Positions 1-11,970 of a stretch of DNA of 64,000 nucleotides are shown piece after piece (position 1 is the first letter of the stretch; each line of letters starts with the position of its first letter). The DNA is from Bremia lactucae (lineage: Eukaryota; Oomycota; Peronosporomycetes; Peronosporales; Peronosporaceae): contig NC_090617.1 in the NCBI RefSeq assembly GCF_004359215.1, positions 3,262,629 through 3,326,628 of the forward strand, given 5' to 3'. The translations under genes were made by a program, and so were the position numbers. The notes below the pieces were generated by a model. The model was given only the letters and a program-made list of their open reading frames with translations. It was not told where the DNA came from and searched no databases.

Positions 1-1350
1 ACGATACTCCAGCGACGAATCTGGTGCTACTCTATCCCACCGAAGGAACGTACTTCGCCTGGCTTTGAAATCTTCAATTCTGTCGACCAGGCGGGCAAGG
101 GTGGTGAAACTCGCTATGTCGACGCGTTTCACGTTGCACTGAATTGTTGATGGCAAATTCCACCATTGGCAAAAACTCGCTCCAGCTCGTAAAATTGTGG
201 GCGTATCCGCAAAGTGTCTCTTCGAGGATACGATTGCACGTTCTGTCTGACCATTTGTATTAGGTTGGTCATTAGTTGACATTTTCTATTGTGTTCTAAG
301 TGACTTGAATACAGATTGCTAAAATTTCGCCGTGAATGTAGGGTCTCGACCTGAGACCAGTGCGCGGGGTAACTCATAGATCAAAATATCGTGTCAACAA
401 AGATACGAGCACAGCCTTTGATTTTGATCGACTCCGGTACTGCAGCTAGATGTACCATTTTGCTGAAACGCTCACCAAAAACAAGAATACCAGTGTTTTT
501 ATGTTCGTCGTCGGGAATTCCGAGGACGAAGTCCATGAACACAGACTGGTAATACTCTACCAAAACAGGCACCGGTGTAATGGAGCACGGGATGAAGCAA
601 TGGGCTGCAATCGTTGACAAGCTTCGCTGGCACTTATGTACTTGCGGACGAACTAATGCTGGCGTGGCCAGTAGGAATCGCGGATTATCGTGAGAATAGT
701 TTTCTCACATCCACGATGCCCGCTTATTAAGGCATCGTGGCACTTATACATAATGCATATACGGGAATTATTATTGGTAGGGATGACGACACAAGGTGTG
801 TCGCCAGCAATGGCTGTGTAATTTTGTAACCAATTGCGTGATGTATATCGATCTGTTGAGGATCTTTTCAATTTTTAAGGTAATACATCAACTATTTAGG
901 AGCGTTACCGTCTTGATGCGCTCTTTTAACGTCGTCGAGTAATATTGACTACGGAACACTTATTATTGCAACAGTGGCTTTATGCTCACTGTTCGCTTGC
1001 GCAGTTAGCTCAAAATCGGGCCGGCGCGATAGGGCATCAGCAACGAGGTGAAGTCGTCCTGATTTATACTCATTGAAAAGTTATACTCCGCGGAAAAAGA
1101 CAATCATCTCGCCATTCTTTGCGAGAGCTGTGGACTGTACACGGTCGTGTGTACAGACATGGCACGTATGTACAAAAAAAACGGTCTATCTTCAACGAGA
1201 TAGACCATAAACTTAGCCAGTGCGTATTTCATGGCAAGAAGTTCCTTTTTATGCACTGGACAGTTGCATTCAGCTGGTTGAAGCTGTCGCGATTGATAAC
1301 AGACAACGCACTCTGCGCCATTTTCAGTTCATGGCTCTGCTATGAACGAA
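1..1350 (-). pseudogene. Gypsy family B pol relic (RNase H and integrase)
   Basis: Three broken reading frames on the minus strand carry pieces of a Ty3/gypsy polyprotein. RNase H-like sequence lies at about 1010-1350, with the tail motif of a DALSRRP type eroded. The integrase zinc-binding part (HDALISGHRGCEKT) lies at 653-871. The integrase core start (SVFMDFVLGIP) and FVDTIF lie at 381-620, and integrase remains continue to about 129. The same protein is better preserved at 17060-19195 and 44690-45700. Frameshifts and stops break every domain, so it is dead. The left end is cut by the window edge and the right end is cut where an LTR of family A begins. Confidence 0.85.
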
Positions 1351-1417
1351 AATATCATCAGAATAACTCAGTGCAAAAACCCGCACCGATTTCAACAGAT
1401 TGGTCACACATCTGTTA

Positions 1418-1830
1418 TATAACGGGCTAAAGTAATGTTACATAGCCCGCGTTAAGTATACTTTGTGTTCTTAAAAGGAATATAATCATTACTTAAATAA
1501 AGTAAATAAATCCACCACTTGGGTGTGGTTCACATTGTGAGCCACCCTTGTGTTGTGATGCACATAGGTTCATTCACATTAGGAGGGATGACGCCTAGCG
1601 TCATTCGTTACGCGATATATATAGAACGATACGCTCGCAATACATATTAGTGTTATCTACCGAGATGACATTTTTGATTGGTAAAAATAGATATTTATAT
1701 TTAATGTGATTAAATATAAATCAGTCTGTAAACTACTTCCTACTTGGTAAGTACGCAAGAGAAGCCGGATCACCGCTCCCGTGACGACACATTACCAGAG
1801 TGCTTAGTTCCCTTGGGTGGGGTCTCTAAG
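1418..1830 (+). repeat. LTR of gypsy family A, 3' end eroded
   Basis: It starts like the other family A LTRs (AACGGGCTAAAG, then a TTACAxAGxCCxCGTTAAGTA block) and shares the TTCACATTAGGAGGGATGAC and CTCCCGTGACGACAC blocks with the full copy at 53607-54139. The last ~100 bp are diverged and the normal end is not seen. No gag follows, so this is a solo or truncated LTR. Confidence 0.8.
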
Positions 1831-2450
1831 GCGCCTAGAAAGAAGGGGTACAGTACCGCTTGTGATTCCTTTCACACGCAAGCGGGCGAAATTAATTCGC
1901 TGCGACCGCTTTTTCATCGCATCGGAATGCGGATGAATGCTGCGCGTGAATTCCACCTCGTATTGGTCGGGCTTTTCATTTGAACGCAACACCACGGGAT
2001 CAGGAAAATACGTCCAAGCGATTTCTCCTGAGACCGCCATGCATAAAAGACGCCATAATAATTATGTGCGTACGCTCTTGGAGCGAGGCAGTTAAGTTTA
2101 TTCATTTCGCAGAAAGCTGCAGCGTGTGCTCCAATAAGTGGACCTGGGCACCAATGCTGACACGATTGATTGTAAGCAAGTTTTGTTGTACACTCCGATG
2201 GCTTTCAGATACGTAAGCATCTCATCGTGTATTTTCTTTTAACCGTCAGATACGATGCACATTAAACGTTTTGGCAAGCGTCATCACCTGCAAAGAATTC
2301 CTGTTTTTTTATAATTTGGTCCATGAGGTAAGCCAAATTCTTGGCAAGCTTTGTGAGCGTTGCCTGAAGCTGTTGAGGTCCTTCATTGTACTTGGTGATG
2401 CAGGTCAGTAGTTTTGAGTCTCGGCCAAGTCTCTTTTCTAATATTATGCG
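1831..2450 (-). pseudogene. Possible decayed host gene pieces, unknown
   Basis: No retroelement signature is seen. The minus strand holds open stretches that look more protein-like than chance. One at 2262-2450 is 62 codons long, helical and rich in Leu, Lys and Gln. Another at 1804-2040 runs into the LTR. I do not recognise either. A short coding relic split by introns or mutations is possible, but so is chance. The rest of this stretch shows nothing clear. Confidence 0.25.
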
Positions 2451-2489
2451 TTCTGATTAATATGTCGCTGTGGATTTCCAGAATTTCCA

Positions 2490-2746
2490 AATTTGTTCTA
2501 TTAATTGGTTGATTTAAGTTTAAATCAATCCCGCCAATCCTTACAAGCCACAATTAGGTATTGCACAGTTAAATATCAATATATTTAATCCAGTAGATAG
2601 AAGATCGTTACGAAAGATATGCATATAAATACAGTTTACTTTTCCCTATTTTATAGCCTTAGAACTCGCCTTCAGTAGCTAAGACCTCTTAACTACTTAG
2701 AACCTTTTTTCATACGTCATTTACGCGAAGTATTCCAAGCACCCAA
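2490..2746 (+). repeat. LTR fragment of gypsy family C type
   Basis: It shares the GGTTGATTTAAGTTTAAATC - CCCGCCAATC block and the GCCTTAGAACTC...TAGCTAAGAC block with the LTRs at 5659-6073 and 41299-41683. It is cut on the right at the exact start of the family B LTR (2747), so family B was joined here after it. Confidence 0.7.
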
Positions 2747-3156
2747 TGTAACGGGGTGTATCGTTACATTAAATAACACTTAAAGGTTGTTAATTAATAT
2801 GTTATCTAGAAGATAGATAATATTTGGAGAGTATTACTTTACAAAGTAGTATTCGGAAAGCTTATACATTGGTAGATATAGGCCATTATATCTACTTGCT
2901 CCGCGGTCCAGTTAGCGCACGCGCGCGAAGAGAGAGACAGATAAGATTTTTCTACATGTTTAGTATCAGTAGATAACTATGTTAGTATAGATAGATAGAA
3001 AACAGAAGAACTTAATTATTTCAATATAGTTTGCCATCAACCCTCTTTAAAGCAAGCGTTTCTAAGAGAGTCTTCCTCTGCACGTACTAGTGTACGTGAA
3101 GTGACGTGTGGCACCACTTGCACTGAAGCAGTGCAAGTCGGCATTGCCCCTTTACA
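2747..3156 (+). repeat. 5' LTR of gypsy family B (copy B1)
   Basis: It begins TGTAACGGGGTGTATCG and ends in GCCCCTTTACA, a one-base-damaged version of the family's 9-bp terminal inverted repeat TGTAACGGG/CCCGTTACA seen intact at 50241-50687. It is 410 bp, shorter than the other copies partly because the GAAGCAGT hairpin unit near its end occurs once only. A primer-binding site follows two bases later. Confidence 0.9.
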
Positions 3157-3158
3157 CC

Positions 3159-3176
3159 TGGTAGGACTTCGTAGTC
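3159..3176 (+). promoter_or_regulatory. Primer-binding site of gypsy B1
   Basis: TGGTAGGACTTCGTAG starts two bases after the LTR. It corresponds to TGGTAGCACTTTGTAG in copy B3, so one base is changed in the core. By analogy it would pair with the 3' end of a tRNA ending in ACCA. Confidence 0.7.
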
Positions 3177-3206
3177 CGTCCAAGGACCACAAATGTATTA
3201 TCTAAC

Positions 3207-4230
3207 ATGGACATGTTATGTAAAAATAGAAATACGCATCACGTTTCACGTGATAACTATTCTTTTCTAAGTGACATAGAAAAGAGTGCGGTCGAACGAG
3301 TGGGTTCGACTGTAGGGAATGAGGCCATTCTGGCCATGCTGTCCGGGTTGGATAGAGATGCCCTCCAATCATCCGTCGCCAAGCTCATACAACATGAATT
3401 TGACGAGGCGAAGAAAAAGTTGCCTTTCCTAATCAGCAAGGCTCTCAACAGGCAGAGCTGTTGAGGTTGCAACAGGTACAGAAGACCCCTGTACCTGGGA
3501 TGACGCACACGCGTCGTCCCGAAACCTTAACCATCGACATCTCTAAGTGTAGGGGAGTCGAAGAAGACTCCCTCATATAAAATGGTTGGTCGAATTGAAC
3601 GATGCCATAAGGTTAGTCACATCGTCGACGAACAAATGCAAGTCGAATTTGCTCAGACAAATTTGGCAGGTTGTGGCAAGACTTGGGCACTAGACTTTAA
3701 GTTGCGCGACCCATATGTCTGCGGGTCGCTAAAGGCTTTAAAAGCCCGGCTCAAACAGACGTTTGAACCGCCAAAGGCTGAGTTCAGAGCTCGATCAGAG
3801 CTTTTCAAAATCAAGCAAGGCAGCTTATGCCCAGCACATACGACTCTTGGCGACTTTTATCACGAACAAACCAGATGATGAACACACGTTGATTACGGTG
3901 TTCATGTAAGGTCTTACGGATGGTCCCGTAAAGACCCACCTGATCCGCTTGGAACTGGATACGCTTGAAGAAGCGATATCAGTTGCGGAACAGGAGGACT
4001 TTAGCTTTATACAGGCTCAAGCTAGTTCGTCATCGTATTGTCCTCCAAGACGACTCGAGCTTGGAGGTCAAGAACCTATGGACCTCTCTTAGGTCAAAAG
4101 CGAGAAACCTTGCTTTTCGAACAACAAGCGATTGCAGAAATGCGATCGCTGTCAAAGTTAGGTCACTACGCTAAATGAGTGTAGTGCTCCACGCCCAGTA
4201 CCGAGAGGTACTGGTCGTAATTATGGATCA
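3207..4230 (+). pseudogene. gag: Gypsy B1 gag, broken
   Basis: The capsid/nucleocapsid protein that would form the virus-like particle. The N-terminal part at 3207-3464 (NTHHVSRDNYSFLSDIEKSAVERV) matches copies B2 and B3. The central gag domain at 3582-3878 contains HIVDEQMQVEFAQTN, GCGKTWAL and RDPYVCGSLKALKARLKQTF. A zinc-knuckle relic (KCDRCQS) at about 4130 has lost its later Cys/His context to a frameshift. At least three frame changes or stops separate these blocks, so no full protein can be made. Confidence 0.85.
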
Positions 4231-4379
4231 AATGTCAAAAATGGCAAGGGTCGGGGGTCCGACGTTGTTACGAAATTGCAACAACGAGGCGGACCGCCAA
4301 AAAAACGGTCAGGGTCAGTAGGGGCGCAACGCCTACTGATTCAAGCAACCTCACGAGAATTTGCAAATCTCTTGACGAA

Positions 4380-5111
4380 AGTTGCTCCAGACATAAAGTC
4401 ATTATGTGTCTCTGTACTGGCAATGAGGTATCCCTCAACACCTTGAAGCTAGAAGTGACAAATGATTTGTCACTTAGAGCCCTAGTGGACTTTGAGGCGT
4501 CGAGTAACTTTATTCGTCGCCAGTCGCTAGAGGGTCGTAGGCTCAAATATGTTGAGCGCGACATCCCTGCAACGAGGATGACGGTGCGCCTAGCGACAGG
4601 CGCATCGATAACAGTAATGAAACGCGTAGTAAAATTTCACTACAGGTTAAAAGATTTACAGTACGACGATGATTCATCGTACTGGATTTGGATGACAAAT
4701 TTGACGTCATTTTAGGTTTACCTTAGCTCAGAGAATATGAGCAGAGAATTGGCTGGCAGCATCGATACGTAAAGATACCTGCCACTTGTTCATCAGATGG
4801 CTATCTGATGAAAGTCTTGGGATGTCCACAAGCGTGTGGGTGTACTACGAGTGAGTACAATGGTGTGCGATGGCCTCACTTGTGGTACGGTCGTTAGTAC
4901 GACTGCACAATATCACAGTGTGATTACTAATCACTTTGTGGAGTCAGCTGCCGGCGGCTTCGAATGCACAGGCAGCGCCGAAGGTCCACCACTCGAATAA
5001 GTCGACTGGATTGAGATATGAATGTACGCCTAGCGAGCGACATTACAAGAAGATACCGGTTATCCATAATGGACAACACGATGATCGTAGGTCGAGTAGA
5101 GAGCCGACCGT
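4380..5111 (+). pseudogene. Gypsy B1 aspartic protease and linker, broken
   Basis: It matches 51890-52620 of copy B3. The protease active-site motif, read as LVDCGASN in B3, is here LVDFEASS, so the catalytic D-x-G triad is destroyed. The later flap-like region (about 4690-4760) survives only in a shifted frame. The Ser/His-rich linker between protease and reverse transcriptase continues to about 5111, where the sequence jumps to an inverted piece of family C. Confidence 0.8.
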
Positions 5112-5658
5112 TGGGACTTATTTTCAAAGGTACCTGGGAGCCTTTTACCACAGTTTTCTGGGGACTTATTCCCGCAGATTTTCGGGGACTTGTACGCTCA
5201 AGTTTTATTGTAGGAGTATCCTCCTCACCTCTGCAATTTTCTCTAGCTGTGGTTGCGCAACAACGGCGAGATCCCCTACGATCGACTCTCCAGTCGACCT
5301 AGGTCCTTCGCACTGTATCTTATAGACAGGTGTTATGAATTTTCTTAAATGTTGCTTTCGAAACAAGTATCCTTGTTTCTGTCGACCCACTTATTCGAGT
5401 GGTCGAACTTCGAGCTACATGAGATTATACACAGCAGTCGGAATCTAACTCCACAATGTGATGAGTTTTTACTATGAGGTCTCGTGCAGTCGTGCTGGGG
5501 ACCGTACCCCAGGTGAGGCCATCGTACTCGCTCATAAGACCTCCACACCTTTGGGATAGCTCCAAGACGTACATCAGATGGCTTTCTGATGAGCGAGAGC
5601 AGGCATCGTAACGGCTTAATGCTGCTAATCTTTGCATGGCTCGTACAATCTTAGCCCA
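5112..5658 (-). mobile_element. Inverted fragment of gypsy C pol linker
   Basis: Read on the minus strand it matches 42945-43475 of the family C copy almost base for base, including the CATCAGATGGC block and the ACCTAGGTCGACTGGAGAGTCGA block. Its orientation is opposite to both flanking gypsy pieces, so it marks an inversion or a nested insertion with lost ends. Open frames in it are short (for example 5425-5637). Confidence 0.8.
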
Positions 5659-6073
5659 GAAAAAACAAGTACAAATTATTATCTTTATTAATTTTGACTT
5701 GATAGTTCGAATATTACCAAATTTGGTAATATTGACGCAATAAGATATTACTTCTATTGTTTGGTTGATATAAGTTTAAAAACCCCACCAACGTTTTAGA
5801 CGATAAAACGTTGCGCAAGCAGGCACATTGCATAATTGGTTATTAATATATTAAGGTCAGTAAATAGAAGATCGTTCTGAAAGAAATTTAATCGATTAAT
5901 AATTTTGCTTTTTGCTTATTCCAAAGGCTAAGAATTTACCTTTAGTAGCTAAGACTGCTTAGCTGTTTAGAGCGTTCCTTTGCACGTCGTGTACAGGAAG
6001 TAGTCGACGCACCCCAGCTTCACTGTAATCAGTATAGGCTGACTAGCATACTAGCAAAGGGGGACCCATTACA
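5659..6073 (+). repeat. LTR of gypsy family C (copy C1) with primer site
   Basis: It is colinear with the LTR at 41299-41683: a TTCGAATATTACCAAATTTGG palindromic block, a GCCTAAGAATTTACC block, then ACGTCGTGTAC...GTAGTCGACGCACCCC, ending in CATTACA at 6073. A primer-site-like TGGATACACGTTCAACG starts at 6076, two bases after the end. The exact left end is uncertain because it abuts the inverted piece. Confidence 0.75.
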
Positions 6074-6116
6074 CCTGGATACACGTTCAACGGCCTACGC
6101 AGGTTCCATCAAACAT

Positions 6117-7090
6117 GGAAATATTGGATGAAGAACAAGGAAGCTTTCCAGTCCCTCAAGTAGGCTATCACGCAACGCGTGAAAGATAAAGTTCTTTAAG
6201 TGACCTCGAATGGAGAGCGATCGAGCGCATGAGTTTGGTCGTAAGCGGGCTAGCCGTTAGCGCCGTGTCGTTCGCTCTACAAAGAGACGAGCAACATGCG
6301 GCTATAGCCGAGTTCATATAACATGAATTCGACAGGGCCCAAGAGAAAATAGCATTGCTTTACCATAGACGCTCTTAACACGCGAAGGTGTTGAGCGAGC
6401 AGGGTTCTTAACGGTTAGAACTATTGAAACACCGCATTTACGTACTGCTAGCGGTTCGACGCTTCCACGTCGAGACGAAAGATTGAAGATTGAAATCTCT
6501 AAGATTAAGGGAGTGCCGAACCAGGGCTCGAGCCGAGCTCCTGAATTTGAAGCAGGGCAAGCGTAATCTTCATGTTTGTGCCCAACATAAATGATACCTT
6601 GTGAATTGTATATTAAGTCATTAGATGCACTAGCGCAGGTGTCTGTGTTTAGTAAAGGTCTTGCAGACGGTCCTTCAACGACTAACCGCGTCAAAAACGG
6701 TCGGTTTCAGTAGGTGAGGAAAGTTGCTCCTCACACACAAAAATTGTGTGTAATCGCCCCAGGTGATGAGGTCAACCTCATCTACTTTAAAATTGTAGTG
6801 GCAAATAGATTGCCATAGTCGATTGTGGGGGCGGGAGCAAATTCATTTGACGCCAATCGCTAGTAGGTCACAGGCTCAAAATTCATTGAGCGCGATATAT
6901 CTCGAACGAGGTTGACAGTGCGCCTCGCAACAGGCGCATCTGTAATGTTAAGAAACGCGTAGTTGGCATCAAGTTTTATCTGTAATGTTAACAAACCTAT
7001 AGTTGGCATTTAAACGTATAAGTGTACACAATGCGATAATATTTTCATTGTACTGGATTATGATGACAAATTTGATAGCATCCTTGGATT
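6117..7090 (+). pseudogene. gag: Gypsy C1 gag relic
   Basis: It matches the gag region of copy C2 (41740-42860) with deletions. The block that encodes the central gag domain is missing between about 6500 and 6530, and the protease start region follows at 6770-7085 (CGCCTCGCAACAGGCGCATC and the ATGACAAATTTGATAGCATCC segment). No frame stays open for more than a few dozen codons. It ends abruptly at the ABC transporter fragment. Confidence 0.7.
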
Positions 7091-7091
7091 A

Positions 7092-7451
7092 ACATGGGGG
7101 ATCCGGTGCCATCGCGGCCCTCACGCGATCCTCACGTGCTGGTAAAATGACGCTTATGGACGTCATCGCTGGGCGCAAGATTGGAGAAAAAATGGTAGTC
7201 TTTATATTACTACTTGACCGATCTCGCTAATTGTCGATCCATTGATTGCGTTCCTGCGTCAAGGTGCCGACGTGTCTGATAATACCAAGTACGATTTGGT
7301 CATCGAATGTCTCGATTTGCTAGATTTGCACCCAGTTGCAAATCAGATCATCCGTGGCAGCTCTGTGGAGGAGATGAAGCGATTGACAATCGGTGTGGAG
7401 GTCACTGCTGATCCGAATGTACTGTTCCTGGATGAGCCGACAAGTGGTCTG
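7092..7451 (+). pseudogene. ABCG/PDR transporter fragment (second ATP-binding domain)
   Basis: A piece of a pleiotropic-drug-resistance ABC transporter, a membrane pump that exports drugs and lipids using ATP. A damaged Walker A (SSRAGKMT) is followed by LMDVIAGRK at 7140-7180. The frame 7242-7457 then gives AFLRQGADVSDNTKYD, the ABC signature-like RGSSVEEMKRLTIGVE and Walker B VLFLDEPTSGL. Between these the normal ~60-residue stretch is deleted. The copia LTR begins exactly inside the SGL codons, so the element inserted into this sequence. The upstream edge (TCCGGTGCCATCGCGGCC) coincides with the edge of the copy at 19196-19436. Confidence 0.9.
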
Positions 7452-7651
7452 TGTTGAAGGTGGAACATCAGGCGACGGTTCGTTGTCGTGCTGATGTAGC
7501 GGTTACTGTCGTGAATGACAGAAGAAGAAGAGCAAGCGAAGCTGTTACATTTAAGTACGTTACATGTATGAGGGTTTTATAAGAATGAATTTACTTTTCC
7601 ATTTTCCCTACACAAAGACATTCTTACGCAGTGTGTTGTCATACCCCAACA
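7452..7651 (+). repeat. 5' LTR of degraded copia element (copia1)
   Basis: A 200-bp LTR starting TGTTGAAGGTGG and ending CCCCAACA, with a 5-bp terminal inverted repeat. It matches the 200-bp LTRs of the intact element at 55761-60306. The primer site GGTTATGTGCCC follows immediately at 7652. Confidence 0.95.
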
Positions 7652-7668
7652 GGTTATGTGCCCAAACG
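7652..7668 (+). promoter_or_regulatory. Copia1 primer-binding site (half-tRNA type)
   Basis: GGTTATGTGCCCAAACG follows the LTR with no gap. The intact copy has GGTTATGAGCCC. Its complement GGGCTCATAACC resembles the anticodon arm of initiator Met tRNA, the primer region used by Drosophila copia. The start codon of gag-pol lies inside this site. Confidence 0.7.
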
Positions 7669-10600
7669 TGGGCGTGGCGAATGACGTCCTAAACATGGAC
7701 AACTACTTTGTATGGGAATTTAATGCTCGGATGAAACTAGCCAAGAAAGGGCTACTGGAGCACATCGACGCGACGAAGGCACCGAATGCCACAAGGGCCG
7801 ACGCGTCGATATGGAAAGTCAATGATATGAAGGCCTTCGCGATTGTGTGTACGTCAATCGCCCCAAGTCTACAGTCCATGGTTCGCAATGCAGGCACGGC
7901 TGCAGAAGCTTGGGAGATGTTAAAGAGCTTTTTTCTTCGAAGAAATATTCCCAACCGTGTGCACATGCGTCGGCAGGTGCATGATTTCAAGATGCAGAAG
8001 GGAGAGAGTGTACTGGACCACTTTCTAAAGTTTGATGAGCTGTGCATGTCCATGCAAGTCATCGGAGACGAAGTTTCGCTTGACGAGCAGCTCGTTAAAC
8101 TGCTTGGAAGCTTATCTGATGAGTATGATCCGATCATCAGAATCATTGAGAACATGACGGAAATTGATAATTTTCAAGCCAAAGAAATGCTTCGTCGTGA
8201 ATACGAAGGCATTTCTCGCAAGGAGAAAAGTGAACTTGCATTGAAGGCTACAAGAAGCTTCAAGGGCAAAGTTTTTCGGTCGAAGGAAAAAAGAAACAAG
8301 TTTACCGGGACGTGTTTCGTATGTGGAAAACGGGGTCATAAGAAACAAGACTGTTGGAAGAATCAAGCCAACAAGAAAAATAAGAGCAAGCCTTTACTGT
8401 TAGTGAACATGGTTCAGAAGGTTGGCTACTCGACAGTGGTGCGAGTAGTCACATGTGCCCATACCAAGATGAATTTTTGGAGATTCGATCGTTGAATCGA
8501 TCAATCGGCATCTCGATCGCAAATGGGAAGACAGCTATGGCTGCTGGAATTGGTACGATTCGAATTATTCAGAAAAACAATGTGTCAATTCGCATTGAAG
8601 ACGTGCTGTACGTTCCAGAGCTGGATCGCAGACTGCTTTCGATTTCTGTACTATCGGAAAAAGGATTCGATGTGACTTTTACGAACAGAACAAGTGTGAT
8701 AAAGAATGATCAAGATGTTGTGGCGAAAGTAAACAAATTGGGAAAATTGCTTGTGATGGAATGTGCAACATTAGGGTCGGCATTCACTAGCGAAGTGTTT
8801 GGTTGTGGAATTAAAGATGTGAGTCCTAGTGTGTGGCATCCACGACTAGGACATCTTCAATGAAAGCGTTGAAAAATCTTCACAATTGTGTAGAAGGAAA
8901 AAATGTGCAAGCTTCGAGTAATGATGTCAATGATCAAGACGAAATTTGCGAGGGATGTGTGACTGGAAAGTCGTCTGTCAAACCATTTCCAAAGTCAAGT
9001 CCCGGCAAAGTGAAGACAAAATCACTGCTCCAAATTCTCCACAGTGATGTGATGGGTCCAATGGAGACAAAGTATCAAGGAGGAGCACGATATGTAGTTA
9101 CATTTCTGAATGATTTTTGCGCTACGTGGTGACATACTTTATCGCTAATAAGTCTGAAGTGCTGGGAAAGTTCATCGAATACAAGTCGATGATGGAAAAC
9201 CAACTAAATTCCAAGATCAAATTCATTCGCACCGACAATGGTGACGAATACATCAACAAGAAATTCGCAGAAGTTTGTCGCAAGGCTGGCATAATACACC
9301 AAGCGACAGTGCCATATTCCCCCCAGCAAAATGGAATGGCTGAACGAATGAATAGGACACTGACGGAACGGGCAAGGTTGATGCTAAATCACATGCAAGT
9401 GGAAAAGAAGTGGTGGGCTGGAGCTATAAATACAGCTGTATATGTGACCAACCGGGTCACGTGCGCTTCATCTCCGACGAAGAATCCAATTGAGATGTGT
9501 TATGGCTTGACGCCAGACATATCACACATGCGCGTTTTTGGTGCACACATTGACAAAGCGAAACGTGCTAAATTGGACAAGAAGGCATTACGGTGCATGT
9601 TTCTTGGTTATTCACACGAAATGAAGGGTTATCGTCTGGAATTATAATTCAGAAAAACGTGAAGTCACAAGGTCAGTGACATTTCAAGAACAGCCACGGA
9701 CGAAGTATGTACAAGTTGTTGATGACGCACCTGTATCAACTCGTCAGCACGCAAAAATAAATGGCGAAAGAGACGATGATATCAGGGTTCAATCACCAAT
9801 TTCTTCGAATCACGATGAAATTGAACCTATGGAGGTTGATCAGACTATCGGCCTCCTCAAGAATTAGTGTCGTTGGGTACACGTCTAGAGAATGGACATG
9901 AAGATGATATTGCTTTTGACATCGATGACGTGTACATGGAGCCAGCTGATTTTATTGAGGATGATATTCAGGCCATTGTGCCCAGGGAGGGATGGACTAA
10001 TCTCGATGACAGTCTAGAGACACATTCGTCTCGTGTTAGTGGACACAATAACCCTCTCGCGATATCTCCTCCAAGTACAGACTCACAAGCTTTGGTTCCG
10101 GTCGGGATGTCAGATGCTATTGTTTCGTTACGAGGAGATGAACCTGTAGAACGATCCTCAAAACGATATCGTATTGAGTATGATCAAGCTAATGCGGCAT
10201 TTGAAACCCCATCAACGTACCAAGATGCTGTGAAGTCTCCACAAAGTATGATGTGGAAAGAAGCGTTAGAAGCCGAACTGAAGGCACTAGATAGCAAAAA
10301 GACGTGAAGTCCCGTGGACAATTCGTTACACAAGAAGGTAATTGGAACTAAGTGGGTGTTCGCCATCAAGCGAAATAAAAATGGTGATATTGAGCGATAT
10401 AAGGCTCGGCTTGTGGCATTAGGTTATCGTCAGACCTATGGAATTGATTACTACGATACGTATTCTCCGGTCGCGAACATGAATTCAATTCTCGTTTTTT
10501 TTCGCGGTATGTTGCCATTATGGGATGGCTATATTCCAATATGATGTCGATACAGCATTTATCAATGGTGTTCTCGAAGAAGAGGTATTTATTAATACAC

Positions 10601-11865
10601 CCGAGGACGTTAAAATGAAATCGAGTCAAGTGCTGTAGCTAAATCGAAGCCTCTATGGACTAAAACAAGCTGCTGCAACATGGTTTAAGACTATTTCAAG
10701 CGTTTTCAAGAGCATGGGGTTTGTGGCGTGCGTTTCGGATCCGTGTGTATTTGTTCGTCGATTTGACAATTTTCATGGATTTACATGACGTTATTTGTCG
10801 ATGACATGCTCATTAATGGTCTTTCGTTCGACTCAATGTAGCAAGTTGCTGATGAATTGTCTACTAAATTTCAGCTCAAGAGACGGGTAAAGTGCGATTT
10901 ATTCTGGGCATCGAAGTTGACTACAAACGACTCAAGATTAGTCAAAGCGCGTGTATAGCAAGAATGGTTGAAAAAATAAATCAAGATAATGCTAGGCCGG
11001 TGTATAATCCGGGTGTGGAAGGCCAGAACATGATAAAGTGTGAAGTGATGGACCCAAAAATGAAAAATCGTCCGTTTCGTTCATTGGTGGGTTCACTTCT
11101 CTACGAGGCAACCGGCACAAGACCCGATATTGCATTCGCGGTGTGTCAATTGAGTCGACACTAAGAAAAACCAAGTGAAGAACATTGGAATGCGGCTATC
11201 CGAGTGCTGCGTTTTTTAAAGTCAACCGTTTGGATGGAGTCTGCTATCGGAGCAAGTCACGCGAACTGCAGTTGAGTGCATTTAGAGACGCTGATTGGGG
11301 CAGTAACAAGGACAATCGACGCTCAACATCAGGTGTGATGGTGATGGTCAACGGATAACCCGTGATTTTCAAGTCAAAAATGCAAAACAGTGTGTCGCTA
11401 AGCACCGCTGAAGCCGAATATGTGGCTTTATCAATGTGTATACAAGAAGCATTGTGGACTAAATCGCTATTGCTGGAGATGAAGGTCAAGTTTAATGGTC
11501 CAGTAATGGTGTACGAGGACAATCAAAGTGCGATTGCTATCGCGAAAAATGAAGGATATCAAAGTCGTGCGAAGCACATTGATATACGCTATCATTTTGT
11601 CCGTGATCAAGTCAAAAACAAGGTAATACAGCTGGAGTATATTGAAACCAAGTTACAGCTCGCTGATTTCCTGACCAAGACAATTTCGACAAGAAGTTTC
11701 AATTTCTCGTGGCCAAGACCAATATTGGAAACTTCTCGTCGAGGAGGAGTGTTGAAGGTGGAACATCAGGCGACGGTTCGTTGTCGTGCTGATGTGGCGG
11801 TTACTGTCGTGAATGACAGAAGAAGAAGAGCAAGCGAAGCTGTTACATTTACGTTACATGTATGA
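7656..11865 (+). pseudogene. Copia1 gag-pol polyprotein, degraded
   Basis: All parts of a Ty1/copia polyprotein are present in order but split over about ten frames. The gag domain and zinc knuckle (CFVCGKRGHKKQDC) lie at 7656-8370. The protease region follows at 8400-8500 and the pre-integrase zinc part (CEGCVTGKSS) at about 8940-8990. The integrase core lies at 9030-9600 (HSDVMGP, RTDNGDEY with Gly changed to Asp, NGMAERMNR). Reverse transcriptase lies at 10330-10900, with its active site still readable as FVDDMLING near 10800. RNase H with AEAEYVALS and RAKHIDIRYHF lies at 11362-11690. Stops at 10305 and 10542 and several indels kill it. It is otherwise closely similar to the intact copy at 55918-60102, so the two belong to one family. 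Confidence 0.93.
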
Positions 11866-11872
11866 GGGTTTT
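11750..11872 (+). repeat. 3' LTR of copia1, truncated
   Basis: It starts after the polypurine tract GAGGAGGAG with TGTTGAAGGTGG and runs 123 bp, then is replaced by a family A LTR (TGTAACAGGC at 11873). The lost part means no target duplication can be checked for this element. Confidence 0.9.
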
Positions 11873-11970
11873 TGTAACAGGCTAAAGTTGCCCTAATGTT
11901 ACACAGTCCCCATTAAGTACATTTGGTACTTAAGGGGATGGTCAATTACTAAATAATAGTAATTAGACCC
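11873..11970 (+). repeat. LTR A start, cut by gap
   Basis: The first ~98 bp of a family A LTR: TGTAACAGGCTAAAGTTGCC, the TTACACAGTCCCC block, then AGTAATTAGACCC at the edge of the N run. Compare 53607-53705. Confidence 0.85.
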
